Source of the DNA: Acidovorax sp. GBBC 1281 | GTDB taxonomy: Bacteria > Pseudomonadota > Gammaproteobacteria > Burkholderiales > Burkholderiaceae_C | Direction: 5' to 3' | Assembly (NCBI RefSeq): GCF_028473645.1 | Contig: NZ_CP097269.1 | Span: 62,001 to 126,000 of the forward strand | Length of the DNA: 64,000 bases | Part shown: piece by piece, positions 7,679 through 15,945 of the stretch | Layout of the letters: the number at the start of each line of letters is the position of its first letter | Position numbering within the stretch: position 1 is the first letter of the stretch | Position numbers and translations under genes: made by a program | Notes under the pieces: model-generated | What the model was told of the DNA's origin: nothing | The model's database searches: none | What the model saw: only the letters and a program-made list of their open reading frames with translations

Positions 7679-10600
7679 ATGACCGAAGACCAGCTCGAAC
7701 GCGAAACCTTGGCCTGGCTACAGGATGTGGGCTACGTCCACGTTGCCGGTCCCGACATCGCCCCTGACGGCCCAGCGCCCGAGCGCAACGATTACCGCCA
7801 GGTGTTGCTGAAACGCCGTCTGCGGACTGCCCTGGTGCGGTTGAACCCCGGCGTGCCGGCCACTGCCATCGAAGACGCGCTGGCGCAGATGCAGGACCTG
7901 GGCGTACCCGCGCTGCTGGCGGCCAACCGGCGCTTTCATCGGCTGCTGGTGGCGGGCGTACCCTTGCAGTACCAATGGGGCGGCGAGTCGATGGGCGACT
8001 TCGTGCGCCTGATGGATTGGGACGCGCCAGAGAACAACGACTGGCTGGCCGTGAGCCAGTTCAGCGTGCGCGGGCCCCGCCACACGCGCCGACCCGATGT
8101 GGTGCTGTTCGTGAACGGGCTGCCGCTGGTGCTGCTGGAATTGAAGAATCCCGCTGACCAGGCCGCCAGCGTGTGGAAGGCGTACGACCAGATCCAGACG
8201 TACAAGGAGCAGATCCCTGACCTCTTCCATACCAACGAGGTGCTGGTGATCTCGGACGGCTCCGAGGCCCTGCTGGGATCGCTGAGCGCAAGCGCCGAGC
8301 GCTTCATGGCATGGCGCACGATTGACGGCGTGCAACTGGACCCGCTAGGCCAGTTCAACGAGCTGCAGACGCTGGTGCGCGGCCTGCTGGCGCCGCACTA
8401 CCTGCTCGATTACCTGCGTTTTTTCGTGCTGTTCGAGGACGATGGCGAGTTGGTAAAGAAGATAGCGGGCTACCACCAGTTCCATGCGGTGCGCGCCGCG
8501 ATTGCGCAAGTGGTGGCCGCTGCCACGCCGGGCCGTGGCGCAGATCCGAGCATCAAGGGAAAAGGCGGTGTGGTGTGGCACACGCAGGGCAGCGGCAAGA
8601 GCATCACCATGACCTGCTTTGCCGCCCGCGTGATGCAGGAACCCGCACTGCACAACCCTACCATCGTGGTGATCACCGACCGCAACGACCTGGACGGCCA
8701 GTTGCTGGGCGTGTTCGGCTTGGCGCAAGACCTGTTGCGCGAGCAGCCGGTGCAGGCCCGCACCCGGCAGGAGTTACGCACGCTGCTGACCAATCGTCCC
8801 TCCGGCGGCATCGTATTTGCCACCATCCAGAAGTTCATGCCCGGCGAAGACGAGGACAGCTATCCCATGCTGTCGGACCGCCACAACATTGTGGTGATTG
8901 CCGACGAGGCCCACCGCACGCAGTATGGATTCGAGGCCAGGTTCAAGGTAAAGAAAACAGCTTCAGCGCACCCGTATCCGGCGCAGACAGCTACAAAACC
9001 CATAGTGACTGGCGATGGCATCGCACCACCGCACGGCGTCGAATTCACGCCTCCCATCCATGGCAACGATCTGCCGGGCCGCTACCAAGTGGGCTACGCC
9101 CAGCACTTGCGCGATGCCCTGCCGCACGCTACGTTCGTTGCGTTCACGGGCACGCCGGTGAGCGGCACCGACCGCAACACCCGCGCAGTGTTCGGTGACT
9201 ACATCCATGTGTACGACATGCAGCAGGCCAAGGAAGACGGTGCCACCGTGGCCATTTTTTACGAAAGCCGCTTGGTGAAGCTCGGCCTGAAGGCCGAGGA
9301 ACTGCCCGACATCGACGCAGAGGTGGACGAGCTGACCGAGGACGAGGAAGAAAGCGTGCAATCGCGCCTGAAGAGCCGCTGGGCCGCGCTGGAACAAATA
9401 GTCGGCGCCGAGCCCCGTGTGGCCCGTGTGGCGCAAGACCTGGTGGCGCATTTCGAAGAACGAAACCATGCTCAATTTGGCAAGGCCATGGTGGTGGGCA
9501 TGAGCCGCGACATCTGTGTGCACCTGTATGACGAAATCGTGCGCCTGCGGCCCTGCTGGCACGACGCCGACCCCGCAAAAGGCGCCATCAAGGTCGTGAT
9601 GACCGGTGCCGCCTCCGACAAACCGCTTCTGCGCCCCCACATTTACAGCGCACTGGTGAAGAAGCGGCTGGAAAAGCGATTCAAGGACCCGGCCGACCCG
9701 CTGCGCATCGTGATCGTGCGCGACATGTGGCTCACCGGCTTCGATGCACCCTGCATGCACACGCTGTATGTGGACAAGCCCATGAAGGGCCACAACCTGA
9801 TGCAGGCCATTGCACGCGTGAACCGGGTGTTCAAGGACAAGCAAGGCGGGTTGGTGGTGGACTACATCGGTATCGGCAACGAGCTGAAAGCCGCCATGAA
9901 GGAATACACCGCAGCCAACGGCCGGGGCCGTCCCACGGTGGACGCGCACGAAGCCTTCAGCGTGGTGCTGGAAAAGCTCGATGCGCTGCGGGCGTTGCTG
10001 CACGGGTTTGACTACGGCAGCTTTTTGATCGGCGGCCACCGCGTGCTGGCGGGCGCGGCCAACCATGTGCTGGGCCTGCCGCGCCAGGCAGGGCAAGACG
10101 GCAAGAAGCGCTTCGCCGACATGGCCCTGGCACTGAGCCACGCCTTCACGTTGAGCTGCACTCTGGACGAGGCCAAAGCCGTGCGCGAGGAGGTGGCTTT
10201 CATGCAGGCGGTGAGGGTGATTCTGACCAAGCGCGACATCACGGCCCGAAAACGCACCGACGAACAGCGCGAATTGGCCGTGCGCCAGATCATCGGCCAC
10301 GCGGTGGTATCCGAGCGCGTCGTCGATATTTTTGACGCCGTAGGGCTGGAAAAGCCCAACATCGGCCTGCTGGGCGAAAGCTTTCTGGCCCAGGTGAAGG
10401 CGCTGCCCGAACGCAATCTGGCGGTGGAACTGCTGGAGCGCCTGCTGGAGGGCGAAATCAAAAGCCGTTTTGCCAGCAACTTGGTGCAGAGCAAGAAGTT
10501 TTCAGAATTGCTGAGTGGGGTGATTGCCCGTTACCAGAACCGCAGCATTGAAACGGCACAGGTGATGGAGGAACTGCTGGACATGGCCCGCCAATTTCGC

Positions 10601-10915
10601 GAGGCCCACGGCTTGGCCACGAAGCTCGGACTGACCGAAGACGAGGTGCGCTTTTACACCGCGCTGACCGAAAACGAGGCCGCCGTGCGCGAACTGAGCG
10701 ATGAAACGCTCAAAAAAATTGCCCATGAGTTAACGGAGAACCTTCGCAAGAACATCACGGTGGATTGGAGCCGACGCGAAAGCGTTCGCGCCAGCCTACG
10801 GCTGATGGTCAAACGCATCCTGCGCAAGTACAAATACCCGCCCGACAAAGCCGACAGCGCCGTCGAACTGGTGCTGCAGCAAGCCGAAGCGCTGGGCGAA
10901 GCATGGGAGCACTGA
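7679..10915 (+). CDS. hsdR: Type I restriction endonuclease/translocase subunit HsdR
   Basis: A 1078-residue motor-nuclease subunit. The N-terminal PD-(D/E)xK nuclease is visible as PDVVLF followed by LLELKNP (about 140-160). The SF2 translocase has Walker A TQGSGKS (about 301), DEAH (about 408), the FTGTP motif and a later [11 protein letters not shown] arginine-finger region. The C-terminus is a DUF3387-type helical domain. It cleaves unmodified DNA with HsdM and HsdS after ATP-driven translocation. ATG 7679 gives the usual MTEDQLERE start; an in-frame ATG at 7622 would add 19 unlikely residues. After the DEAH box an unusual segment of about 45 residues includes a probable in-frame repeat remnant. 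The stop overlaps the next gene's ATG. Confidence 0.93.
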   Translation: MTEDQLERETLAWLQDVGYVHVAGPDIAPDGPAPERNDYRQVLLKRRLRTALVRLNPGVPATAIEDALAQMQDLGVPALLAANRRFHRLLVAGVPLQYQWGGESMGDFVRLMDWDAPENNDWLAVSQFSVRGPRHTRRPDVVLFVNGLPLVLLELKNPADQAASVWKAYDQIQTYKEQIPDLFHTNEVLVISDGSEALLGSLSASAERFMAWRTIDGVQLDPLGQFNELQTLVRGLLAPHYLLDYLRFFVLFEDDGELVKKIAGYHQFHAVRAAIAQVVAAATPGRGADPSIKGKGGVVWHTQGSGKSITMTCFAARVMQEPALHNPTIVVITDRNDLDGQLLGVFGLAQDLLREQPVQARTRQELRTLLTNRPSGGIVFATIQKFMPGEDEDSYPMLSDRHNIVVIADEAHRTQYGFEARFKVKKTASAHPYPAQTATKPIVTGDGIAPPHGVEFTPPIHGNDLPGRYQVGYAQHLRDALPHATFVAFTGTPVSGTDRNTRAVFGDYIHVYDMQQAKEDGATVAIFYESRLVKLGLKAEELPDIDAEVDELTEDEEESVQSRLKSRWAALEQIVGAEPRVARVAQDLVAHFEERNHAQFGKAMVVGMSRDICVHLYDEIVRLRPCWHDADPAKGAIKVVMTGAASDKPLLRPHIYSALVKKRLEKRFKDPADPLRIVIVRDMWLTGFDAPCMHTLYVDKPMKGHNLMQAIARVNRVFKDKQGGLVVDYIGIGNELKAAMKEYTAANGRGRPTVDAHEAFSVVLEKLDALRALLHGFDYGSFLIGGHRVLAGAANHVLGLPRQAGQDGKKRFADMALALSHAFTLSCTLDEAKAVREEVAFMQAVRVILTKRDITARKRTDEQRELAVRQIIGHAVVSERVVDIFDAVGLEKPNIGLLGESFLAQVKALPERNLAVELLERLLEGEIKSRFASNLVQSKKFSELLSGVIARYQNRSIETAQVMEELLDMARQFREAHGLATKLGLTEDEVRFYTALTENEAAVRELSDETLKKIAHELTENLRKNITVDWSRRESVRASLRLMVKRILRKYKYPPDKADSAVELVLQQAEALGEAWEH
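8955..8998. repeat. Probable remnant of a dispersed palindromic element inside hsdR
   Basis: AACAGCTTCAGCGC, a short spacer, then GGCGCAGACAGCTAC form an imperfect dyad resembling the AGC/GCGC-type intergenic repeats of Comamonadaceae. It is in frame and falls in a segment (about residues 426-440) between the DEAH and FTGTP motifs, where related HsdR proteins are usually shorter. The resemblance is weaker than for the other elements listed here. Confidence 0.4.
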
Positions 10916-12585
10916 TGCCGGACGCTTCGTTGCCCACCACCACAGCCAGCGCGGCGCCCGCGCCGCGCCCCATCGACATCGCCCTGCTCGCCAGCGTCTT
11001 CGTCGTCGCCGCCTGCGGCCTGCTCTACGAACTCGCGGCCGGCGCGCTCGCCTCGTACGTGCTGGGCGATTCGGTGCTGCAGTTCTCCACCATCATCGGC
11101 ACCTACCTCTTCGCCATGGGCGTGGGATCGTGGCTGTCGCGCTACTTCGAACGGCAATTGCCCGCGCACTTCCTGCGCATCGAACTGCTGGTGGCCCTGG
11201 TGGGCGGCGCGCTGCCGGCCACGCTGTTCCTGGCCAACGCCTACGCGCCGGGCGCGTTCCGCGTGCTGCTGTACGGCATGGTGCTGCTGGTGGGCACGCT
11301 GGTGGGGCTGGAGATTCCGCTGGTGATGCGCATCCTCAAGCGCAACGCGGTGCTGAAGGACCTGGTCTCGCAGGTGCTGACGTTCGACTACCTCGGGGCG
11401 CTGGCGGTGTCGCTCGCGTTCCCGCTGCTGCTGGTGCCGCACCTGGGGCTGATCCGCACGGGGCTGCTGTTCGGCCTGATGAACGCGGCGGTGGCGCTGT
11501 GGGCGGTCTGGCTGTTCCGCCACGAACTGCGGCGCCTGCGCGCGCACGTGCTGGCCTGCGTGGCGGTGGTGGGCGTGCTGCTGGCGGGGCTGGTGGGCGC
11601 GGAGCACATCACGCGCTTTGCCGAAGACAAGTTCTACCAGGACCGCATCGTGGTGAGCCGCGCGACGCCCTACCAGCGCATCGTGGTCACCGAGGGCAAG
11701 GCGGGGCACCGGCTGTACCTCAACGGCAACCTGCAGTTCGCCGAGCGCGACGAGTACCGCTACCACGAGGCCCTGGTGCACCCGGCGATGGCGGCGTTCG
11801 CCTCGGGCGGCGCCGGGCCGCGGCGCGTGGCGGTGCTGGGCGGCGGCGACGGCATGGCGGTGCGCGAGATCCTCAAGTACCCCTCGGTCGAGTCGGTCAC
11901 GCTGGTCGAGCTGGACCCGGCGATGACGCGACTGTTCACCGACGACCCCACGCTCGCGCGGCTGAACGGTGGGGCGCTGTCCAACCCCAAGGTGCATGTC
12001 GTGAACACCGACGCGTTCCAGTGGCTGCAGCAGGGGAGCGTGGGGGCGCAAGACTCCAGCGCCGCCGGGCCGCCCCAAGGCGCGGGGGCCCCCTCGGGGG
12101 GCAGCGAACCACGCGCAGCGGGGAGCGTGGGGGCACAAGACTTTTTCGACGTGATCGTGGTGGACTTTCCCGACCCGACCAACTTCGCCATCGGCAAGCT
12201 CTACACCAACAGCTTCTATGCCCTGCTGGACAAGCGCCTGTCCGCCAGCGGCTACGCCGTGGTGCAGACCACCTCGCCCCTGGTGGCGCGCCAGAGCTTC
12301 TGGACGGTGGTGCAGACCATCGAATCGCTGGGCCTGCGCACCGCCCCGTACCACGCCCATGTGCCCAGCTTCGGCGAATGGGGCTTCGTGATCGCCAGCC
12401 GCCGGCCCTGGCACCTGCCGCAGGCGCTGCCCGAGGGGCTGCGATTCCTGTCAGTGCCCACGCTGGCGCTGCTGTTCGACTTTCCGCGCGACATGGCGCG
12501 CGTGCCCGCCGAGGTCAACCGCCTGTCCAACCAGGTGCTGGTGCACACCTACGAGCAGGAGTGGGGTAAGGTGGCGGCCCACTGA
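10915..12585 (+). CDS. Seven-TM spermidine synthase-like aminopropyltransferase
   Basis: A 556-residue protein. Seven hydrophobic helices fill the N-terminal half (about 15-235), followed by a spermidine-synthase fold with the dcSAM/SAM-binding motif GGGDGMAVREI (about 309), VTLVELDP and DFPDPTNF. Membrane-fused SpeE homologs are presumed aminopropyl- or related group-transferases with unknown acceptor. The start overlaps the hsdR stop (TGATG); an in-frame ATG at 10903 is the alternative. Residues about 381-409 are encoded by an in-frame repeat insertion flanked by a 21-bp near-perfect duplication, placed just before DFPDP. Its natural partners are the DUF4178/DUF350 genes upstream of the hsd operon and the flavoprotein downstream. 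Confidence 0.85.
   Translation: MPDASLPTTTASAAPAPRPIDIALLASVFVVAACGLLYELAAGALASYVLGDSVLQFSTIIGTYLFAMGVGSWLSRYFERQLPAHFLRIELLVALVGGALPATLFLANAYAPGAFRVLLYGMVLLVGTLVGLEIPLVMRILKRNAVLKDLVSQVLTFDYLGALAVSLAFPLLLVPHLGLIRTGLLFGLMNAAVALWAVWLFRHELRRLRAHVLACVAVVGVLLAGLVGAEHITRFAEDKFYQDRIVVSRATPYQRIVVTEGKAGHRLYLNGNLQFAERDEYRYHEALVHPAMAAFASGGAGPRRVAVLGGGDGMAVREILKYPSVESVTLVELDPAMTRLFTDDPTLARLNGGALSNPKVHVVNTDAFQWLQQGSVGAQDSSAAGPPQGAGAPSGGSEPRAAGSVGAQDFFDVIVVDFPDPTNFAIGKLYTNSFYALLDKRLSASGYAVVQTTSPLVARQSFWTVVQTIESLGLRTAPYHAHVPSFGEWGFVIASRRPWHLPQALPEGLRFLSVPTLALLFDFPRDMARVPAEVNRLSNQVLVHTYEQEWGKVAAH
12034..12141. repeat. In-frame repeat insertion in the aminopropyltransferase gene, flanked by a 21-bp duplication
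   Basis: A 21-base segment GGGAGCGTGGGGGCGCAAGA+C (12034-12054) recurs with one mismatch at 12121-12141, exactly 87 bases (29 codons) later. Between the copies is the GC-rich motif GGGCCGCCCCAAGGCG followed by CCCCCTCGGGGGG and GCAGCGAAC, which resembles a common intergenic repeat of Comamonadaceae. The frame is preserved, adding about 29 residues. Confidence 0.85.
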
Positions 12586-12615
12586 CCGCGCTGGCCGCCC
12601 GGCCGCACCGCCCAC

Positions 12616-14286
12616 ATGCAACGCCGCCAATTCCTCGCCGCCTCGGCCACCTCGGCCGCTGCCGCCGCCCTTGCCGGGTGCGGCGCCCCGCCCGAACTGG
12701 AGGGTGGCTTTGCCGGCATCGACATGGCGCGCGGCCACGCGCTGCACGACCGGCTCCAGAAGGGCGGGCCGATCGAGCCCGACATCGTCCGGCGCACCCA
12801 GGTGGTGATCGCGGGCGGGGGCGTGGCCGGCCTGGCCGCCGCGCGCTCGCTGCGGCTGGCCGGTACCGACGACTTCGTGGTGCTGGAGCTGGAGGACACC
12901 GCCGGCGGCAACAGCCGCGCCGGCAGCGTGGCCGGCCTGGCCTGCCCGCTGGGCGCGCACTACCTGCCCGTGCCGGGCGACAGCGCGCGCGAGGTGCAGG
13001 ACCTGCTGGAAGAACTGGGCCTGCGCCAGCGCGTGGCCGGGCGCTGGCGCTACGACGAGCGCCACCTGTGCCACAGCCCGCAGGAGCGCCTGTTCTTCCA
13101 GGGCCAGTGGCAGGACGGGTTGCTGCCCGTGCAGGGCGTGGGCGCCGAAACGCTGGCGCAGTACCGGCGCTTTTCCACCCGCGTGGCCGAACTGGGCCGC
13201 GCGGCGCCCTTCACCATGCCGGTGGTCAAAGGATGGAAGCCCAATCAGCCCCTAGCACAGATTCATCTAGGGCTTGACGCTATTACTTTCATAGCATGGC
13301 TGGAGCAGGAGGGTTTCGACGACACGCACCTGCGCTGGTACCTGGACTACTGCTGCCGCGACGACTACGGCGCCGGCACGGCGCGCGTGTCGGCCTGGGC
13401 GGGCATCCACTACTTCGCCAGCCGCCACGGCTTCCATGCTCCCGGCGATGCGGCCACCGAAGACCGCGAGGGCGTGCTCACCTGGCCCGAGGGCAACGGC
13501 TGGCTCACCCAGCGCCTGGCCGCGCCGCTGCAGGCCGGCGGGCAGCTGCGCACCGGCAGCTCGGTGCTGCGCATCGAGGAAACCCGCCAGGGCGTGGAGG
13601 TGGACGTGTTCCATCACGCGAGCGAAAGCGTGGAGCGCTGGCAGGCACGCCGCTGCATCGTGGCGCTGCCGGTCTTCATCGCGGCGCGCGTGGTGCGCAA
13701 CCCGCCCGGCTTCCTGCAGCAGGCGGCGCAGCGCCTGTCGTGGGCGCCCTGGCTGGTGGCCAACATCCACATCGACGCCCCGCTGGCCGACCGCGAAGGC
13801 GCAGCCCCCGCCTGGGACAACGTGCTCTACGCCGACCCCACGCCCGGCGGCCTGGGCTACGTGAACGCCGGCCACCAGCGGCTGGACCCGCGCCCGGCCG
13901 CCACCGTGCTCACCTACTACCAGGCGCTGGGCGACGTGGCCGATGGCCGCCGGCAGTTGGCGGAGCAACCCTGGGCGCACTGGCGCGACGCCATCCTCGC
14001 CGGGCTGGCCGCGCCGCACCCCGACCTGGCCAAGCATGCGCGGCGCATGGAGATCACGCGCTACGGCCACGCCATGTCGATCCCGGTGCCGGGCACCCAG
14101 GCGTTTCTCAGCAAAATCGCGCCCCAGCGCCCGTCTGGCAAGCGCTATGCGCTATCGAATGGAGAGCGCGTGCCCGTGCCGCCCACGCCCGGCACCGCGC
14201 GGCTGGCGTTCGCGCATGCGGACTGGTCGGGCTATTCGGTGTTCGAAGAGGCTTTCACGCGCGGGCACGCGGCGGCGTTCGCCTGA
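12616..14286 (+). CDS. FAD-dependent amine oxidase-like flavoprotein, predicted Tat lipoprotein
   Basis: A 556-residue protein. The N-terminus has a twin-arginine motif (RRQFLAAS), an Ala-rich core and a lipobox LAGC at Cys22, so it is predicted to be exported folded with its cofactor and lipid-anchored. A Rossmann FAD-binding motif GGGVAGLAAA starts near residue 66, and the C-terminus has the amine-oxidase-type signature FAHADWSGYSVFEEAF. Thirty bases separate it from the aminopropyltransferase, suggesting a shared polyamine-related pathway; the substrate is unknown. Two stretches (about residues 212-227 and 500-517) are encoded by in-frame palindromic repeat elements. The catalytic core appears intact. 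Confidence 0.8.
   Translation: MQRRQFLAASATSAAAAALAGCGAPPELEGGFAGIDMARGHALHDRLQKGGPIEPDIVRRTQVVIAGGGVAGLAAARSLRLAGTDDFVVLELEDTAGGNSRAGSVAGLACPLGAHYLPVPGDSAREVQDLLEELGLRQRVAGRWRYDERHLCHSPQERLFFQGQWQDGLLPVQGVGAETLAQYRRFSTRVAELGRAAPFTMPVVKGWKPNQPLAQIHLGLDAITFIAWLEQEGFDDTHLRWYLDYCCRDDYGAGTARVSAWAGIHYFASRHGFHAPGDAATEDREGVLTWPEGNGWLTQRLAAPLQAGGQLRTGSSVLRIEETRQGVEVDVFHHASESVERWQARRCIVALPVFIAARVVRNPPGFLQQAAQRLSWAPWLVANIHIDAPLADREGAAPAWDNVLYADPTPGGLGYVNAGHQRLDPRPAATVLTYYQALGDVADGRRQLAEQPWAHWRDAILAGLAAPHPDLAKHARRMEITRYGHAMSIPVPGTQAFLSKIAPQRPSGKRYALSNGERVPVPPTPGTARLAFAHADWSGYSVFEEAFTRGHAAAFA
13250..13295. repeat. In-frame R1 palindromic element inside the flavoprotein gene
   Basis: Arms CCCTAG (13250-13255) and CTAGGG (13267-13272) are followed by the dyad GCTATTACTTTCATAGC (13279-13295). 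From AGCACAGATTC onward this copy matches the intergenic copy at 20500-20541 at about 35 of 43 positions. It is read in frame as part of QPLAQIHLGLDAITF. Confidence 0.85.
14113..14167. repeat. Second in-frame palindromic element inside the flavoprotein gene
   Basis: AAAATCGCGCCCCAGCGC is followed by TGGCAAGCGCTATGCGC and the terminal dyad-like GCTATCGAATGGAGAGC (14151-14167). The end module matches the GCTAT...ATAGC core of the other elements. It encodes about 18 residues (SKIAPQRPSGKRYALSNGE) between two conserved blocks of the flavoprotein. Confidence 0.65.
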
Positions 14287-14338
14287 CCCTTTTGCGGCTG
14301 GGGGGCATTGCGCAGCCGTTGGATTGCGCATCGTATTT

Positions 14339-14367
14339 CGATATATCTTATTGAAAAAGATATATCG
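14339..14367. promoter_or_regulatory. Perfect 11-bp inverted repeat, probable PadR/YqjI-type operator
   Basis: CGATATATCTT (14339-14349) and its exact complement AAGATATATCG (14357-14367) are separated by 7 bases and end 8 bases before the regulator's ATG. This is the expected position and symmetry for autorepression by a dimeric PadR-family regulator. The AT-rich arms stand out against the GC-rich surroundings and may overlap the -10 region. Confidence 0.75.
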
Positions 14368-14375
14368 GAAGCACA

Positions 14376-14900
14376 ATGAAAGACCTCGACATTTCCCAGC
14401 TGCACGGCGCCGGCGGGCGGCGCGGTGGCGGTGGCGGCCGCGTGTTCGGCCACGGTGGCCTGCGCCTCGTGCTGCTGCAGCTCATCGCCGACAAGCCGCG
14501 CCACGGCTACGAGCTCATCAAGGCCATCGAGGACCGGCTGAACGGTGCCTACAGCCCCAGCCCCGGCGTGATCTACCCCACGCTCACCCTGCTGGAAGAG
14601 ATGGGCCATGTCACCGTCACCGCCGATGGCGGCCGCAAGCTGCACACGCTGACCGATGCGGGGCGCGACCACCTGGCCGAACACCGCACCGAGGTGGATG
14701 CGCTGCTGGCCCGCATGGCCAGCGGCCTGCCGATGCGCGGCGGCGGTCACGGCGAGCGCCCGGCGCCCATCGAGCGCGCCGTGCACAACCTGCGCCATGC
14801 ACTGCACCTTCGCCTGGCGCGCGAGCCGCTGGCCGAGGCGCAGATCCATGCCATCGCCGATGCGCTGGACGCCGCGGCACGGCAGATCGAACGCCTTTAG
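14376..14900 (+). CDS. PadR-family transcriptional regulator (YqjI-like)
   Basis: A 174-residue regulator. After a Gly/Arg-rich N-terminal stretch (RRGGGGGRVFGHG), the PadR winged helix contains LRLVLLQLIADKPRHGYELI and SPSPGVIYPTL, closely matching the E. coli metal-responsive repressor YqjI, which controls the adjacent ferric-siderophore reductase gene yqjH. The long His/Cys-rich metal-binding N-terminus of YqjI is absent, so the sensed signal may differ. The next gene is a YqjH-type protein, and a perfect palindrome lies just upstream, supporting autoregulation of the pair. A GGAAG Shine-Dalgarno precedes the ATG at 14376. Confidence 0.88.
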   Translation: MKDLDISQLHGAGGRRGGGGGRVFGHGGLRLVLLQLIADKPRHGYELIKAIEDRLNGAYSPSPGVIYPTLTLLEEMGHVTVTADGGRKLHTLTDAGRDHLAEHRTEVDALLARMASGLPMRGGGHGERPAPIERAVHNLRHALHLRLAREPLAEAQIHAIADALDAAARQIERL

Positions 14901-15030
14901 AACCTGTTCCCCGCCGGCCTGCAGGACGCCCCAGAGCGACCGCCCCGGCTCCCCCGTTGCCCGGAGTGCGCCCCCACGACGCCCTGGCCTCCCTCCGCAA
15001 CGCCAGCATCGCCCCGGCAGAAAGCCTGAA

Positions 15031-15912
15031 ATGACCGCACTGTCCGCTTCGACCACCACCCCAGCCACCTCTGCCGCCGCCGCAGCGCAGCCTTCCCCCG
15101 AACTGCTGGCGGCGCGCGCGCCCCAACGCATGCGCCATGAGCTGCGCCGGCGCACCCTCACCGTGCAAAGCGCCGAGCGCGTCACACCACACTGCATCCG
15201 CATCACCCTGACCGGCCCCGACCTGGAGGGCTTCGACAGCGCGGGCTTCGACGACCACGTGAAGCTCATCCTGCCCGACCCCGGCACGGGCCGGATCGAC
15301 TTTGCCGTGCCGGCAGAAACCGGGGGCCTCGCGCCCGACTCGCCCCGGCCCACCATGCGCGACTACACGCCGCGCCACCACGACATCGCCGCGCGCACCC
15401 TCACCATCGACTTCGCGCTGCACGACGCGGGCCCGGCCACGCAATGGGCGCTGCAGGCCGCCCCCGGGCAGACCATCGGCGTGGGAGGCCCGCGCGGCTC
15501 CATGGTCATTCCCACCGCCTTCGACGGCTACGTGCTGATCGGCGACGACACGGCCCTGCCCGCCATCGCCCGCCGCCTCGCCGAACTGCCCGCCGGCGCG
15601 CCCGTGCTGGTGCTGGCCGAGGTGGACGGCCCGGCCGACGAGCAGCCCCTGCCCACCGCCGCCGATGCCCGCATCGTCTGGATGCACCGCCAGGGCGCCG
15701 AGGCCGGCACCGCCGAGCCCCTGCTGCAGGCGCTGCGCGCGCAGACCCTGCCCGCGGGCGACTTCCACGCCTGGGTGGCCTGCGAATCGGCCGTGGCCAA
15801 GGCCTTGCGCGCGCACCTGGTGGGCGAGCGCGGCGCCTACCCCAAGTGGGTCAAGGCCTCGGGCTACTGGCGCCGGGGCAGCGCCGCCACGCACGACACG
15901 CACGAGGACTGA
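15031..15912 (+). CDS. Siderophore-interacting protein (YqjH-like NADPH ferric-siderophore reductase)
   Basis: A 293-residue SIP-family flavoreductase. The FAD-binding beta-barrel carries the flavin motif MRDYTPRHHD (about residue 110), and the C-terminal SIP domain has GDDTALPAIARRLAELP. Members reduce Fe(III)-siderophore complexes in the cytoplasm to release iron. ATG 15031 gives a normal start; no Shine-Dalgarno is obvious. The 130-bp gap after the PadR gene shows no hairpin or palindrome and may carry a promoter. Pairing with a YqjI-like repressor supports the assignment. Confidence 0.9.
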   Translation: MTALSASTTTPATSAAAAAQPSPELLAARAPQRMRHELRRRTLTVQSAERVTPHCIRITLTGPDLEGFDSAGFDDHVKLILPDPGTGRIDFAVPAETGGLAPDSPRPTMRDYTPRHHDIAARTLTIDFALHDAGPATQWALQAAPGQTIGVGGPRGSMVIPTAFDGYVLIGDDTALPAIARRLAELPAGAPVLVLAEVDGPADEQPLPTAADARIVWMHRQGAEAGTAEPLLQALRAQTLPAGDFHAWVACESAVAKALRAHLVGERGAYPKWVKASGYWRRGSAATHDTHED

Positions 15913-15945
15913 CCGGCAGGGACCGGCAGGCGCCGCGCGGGCCCC

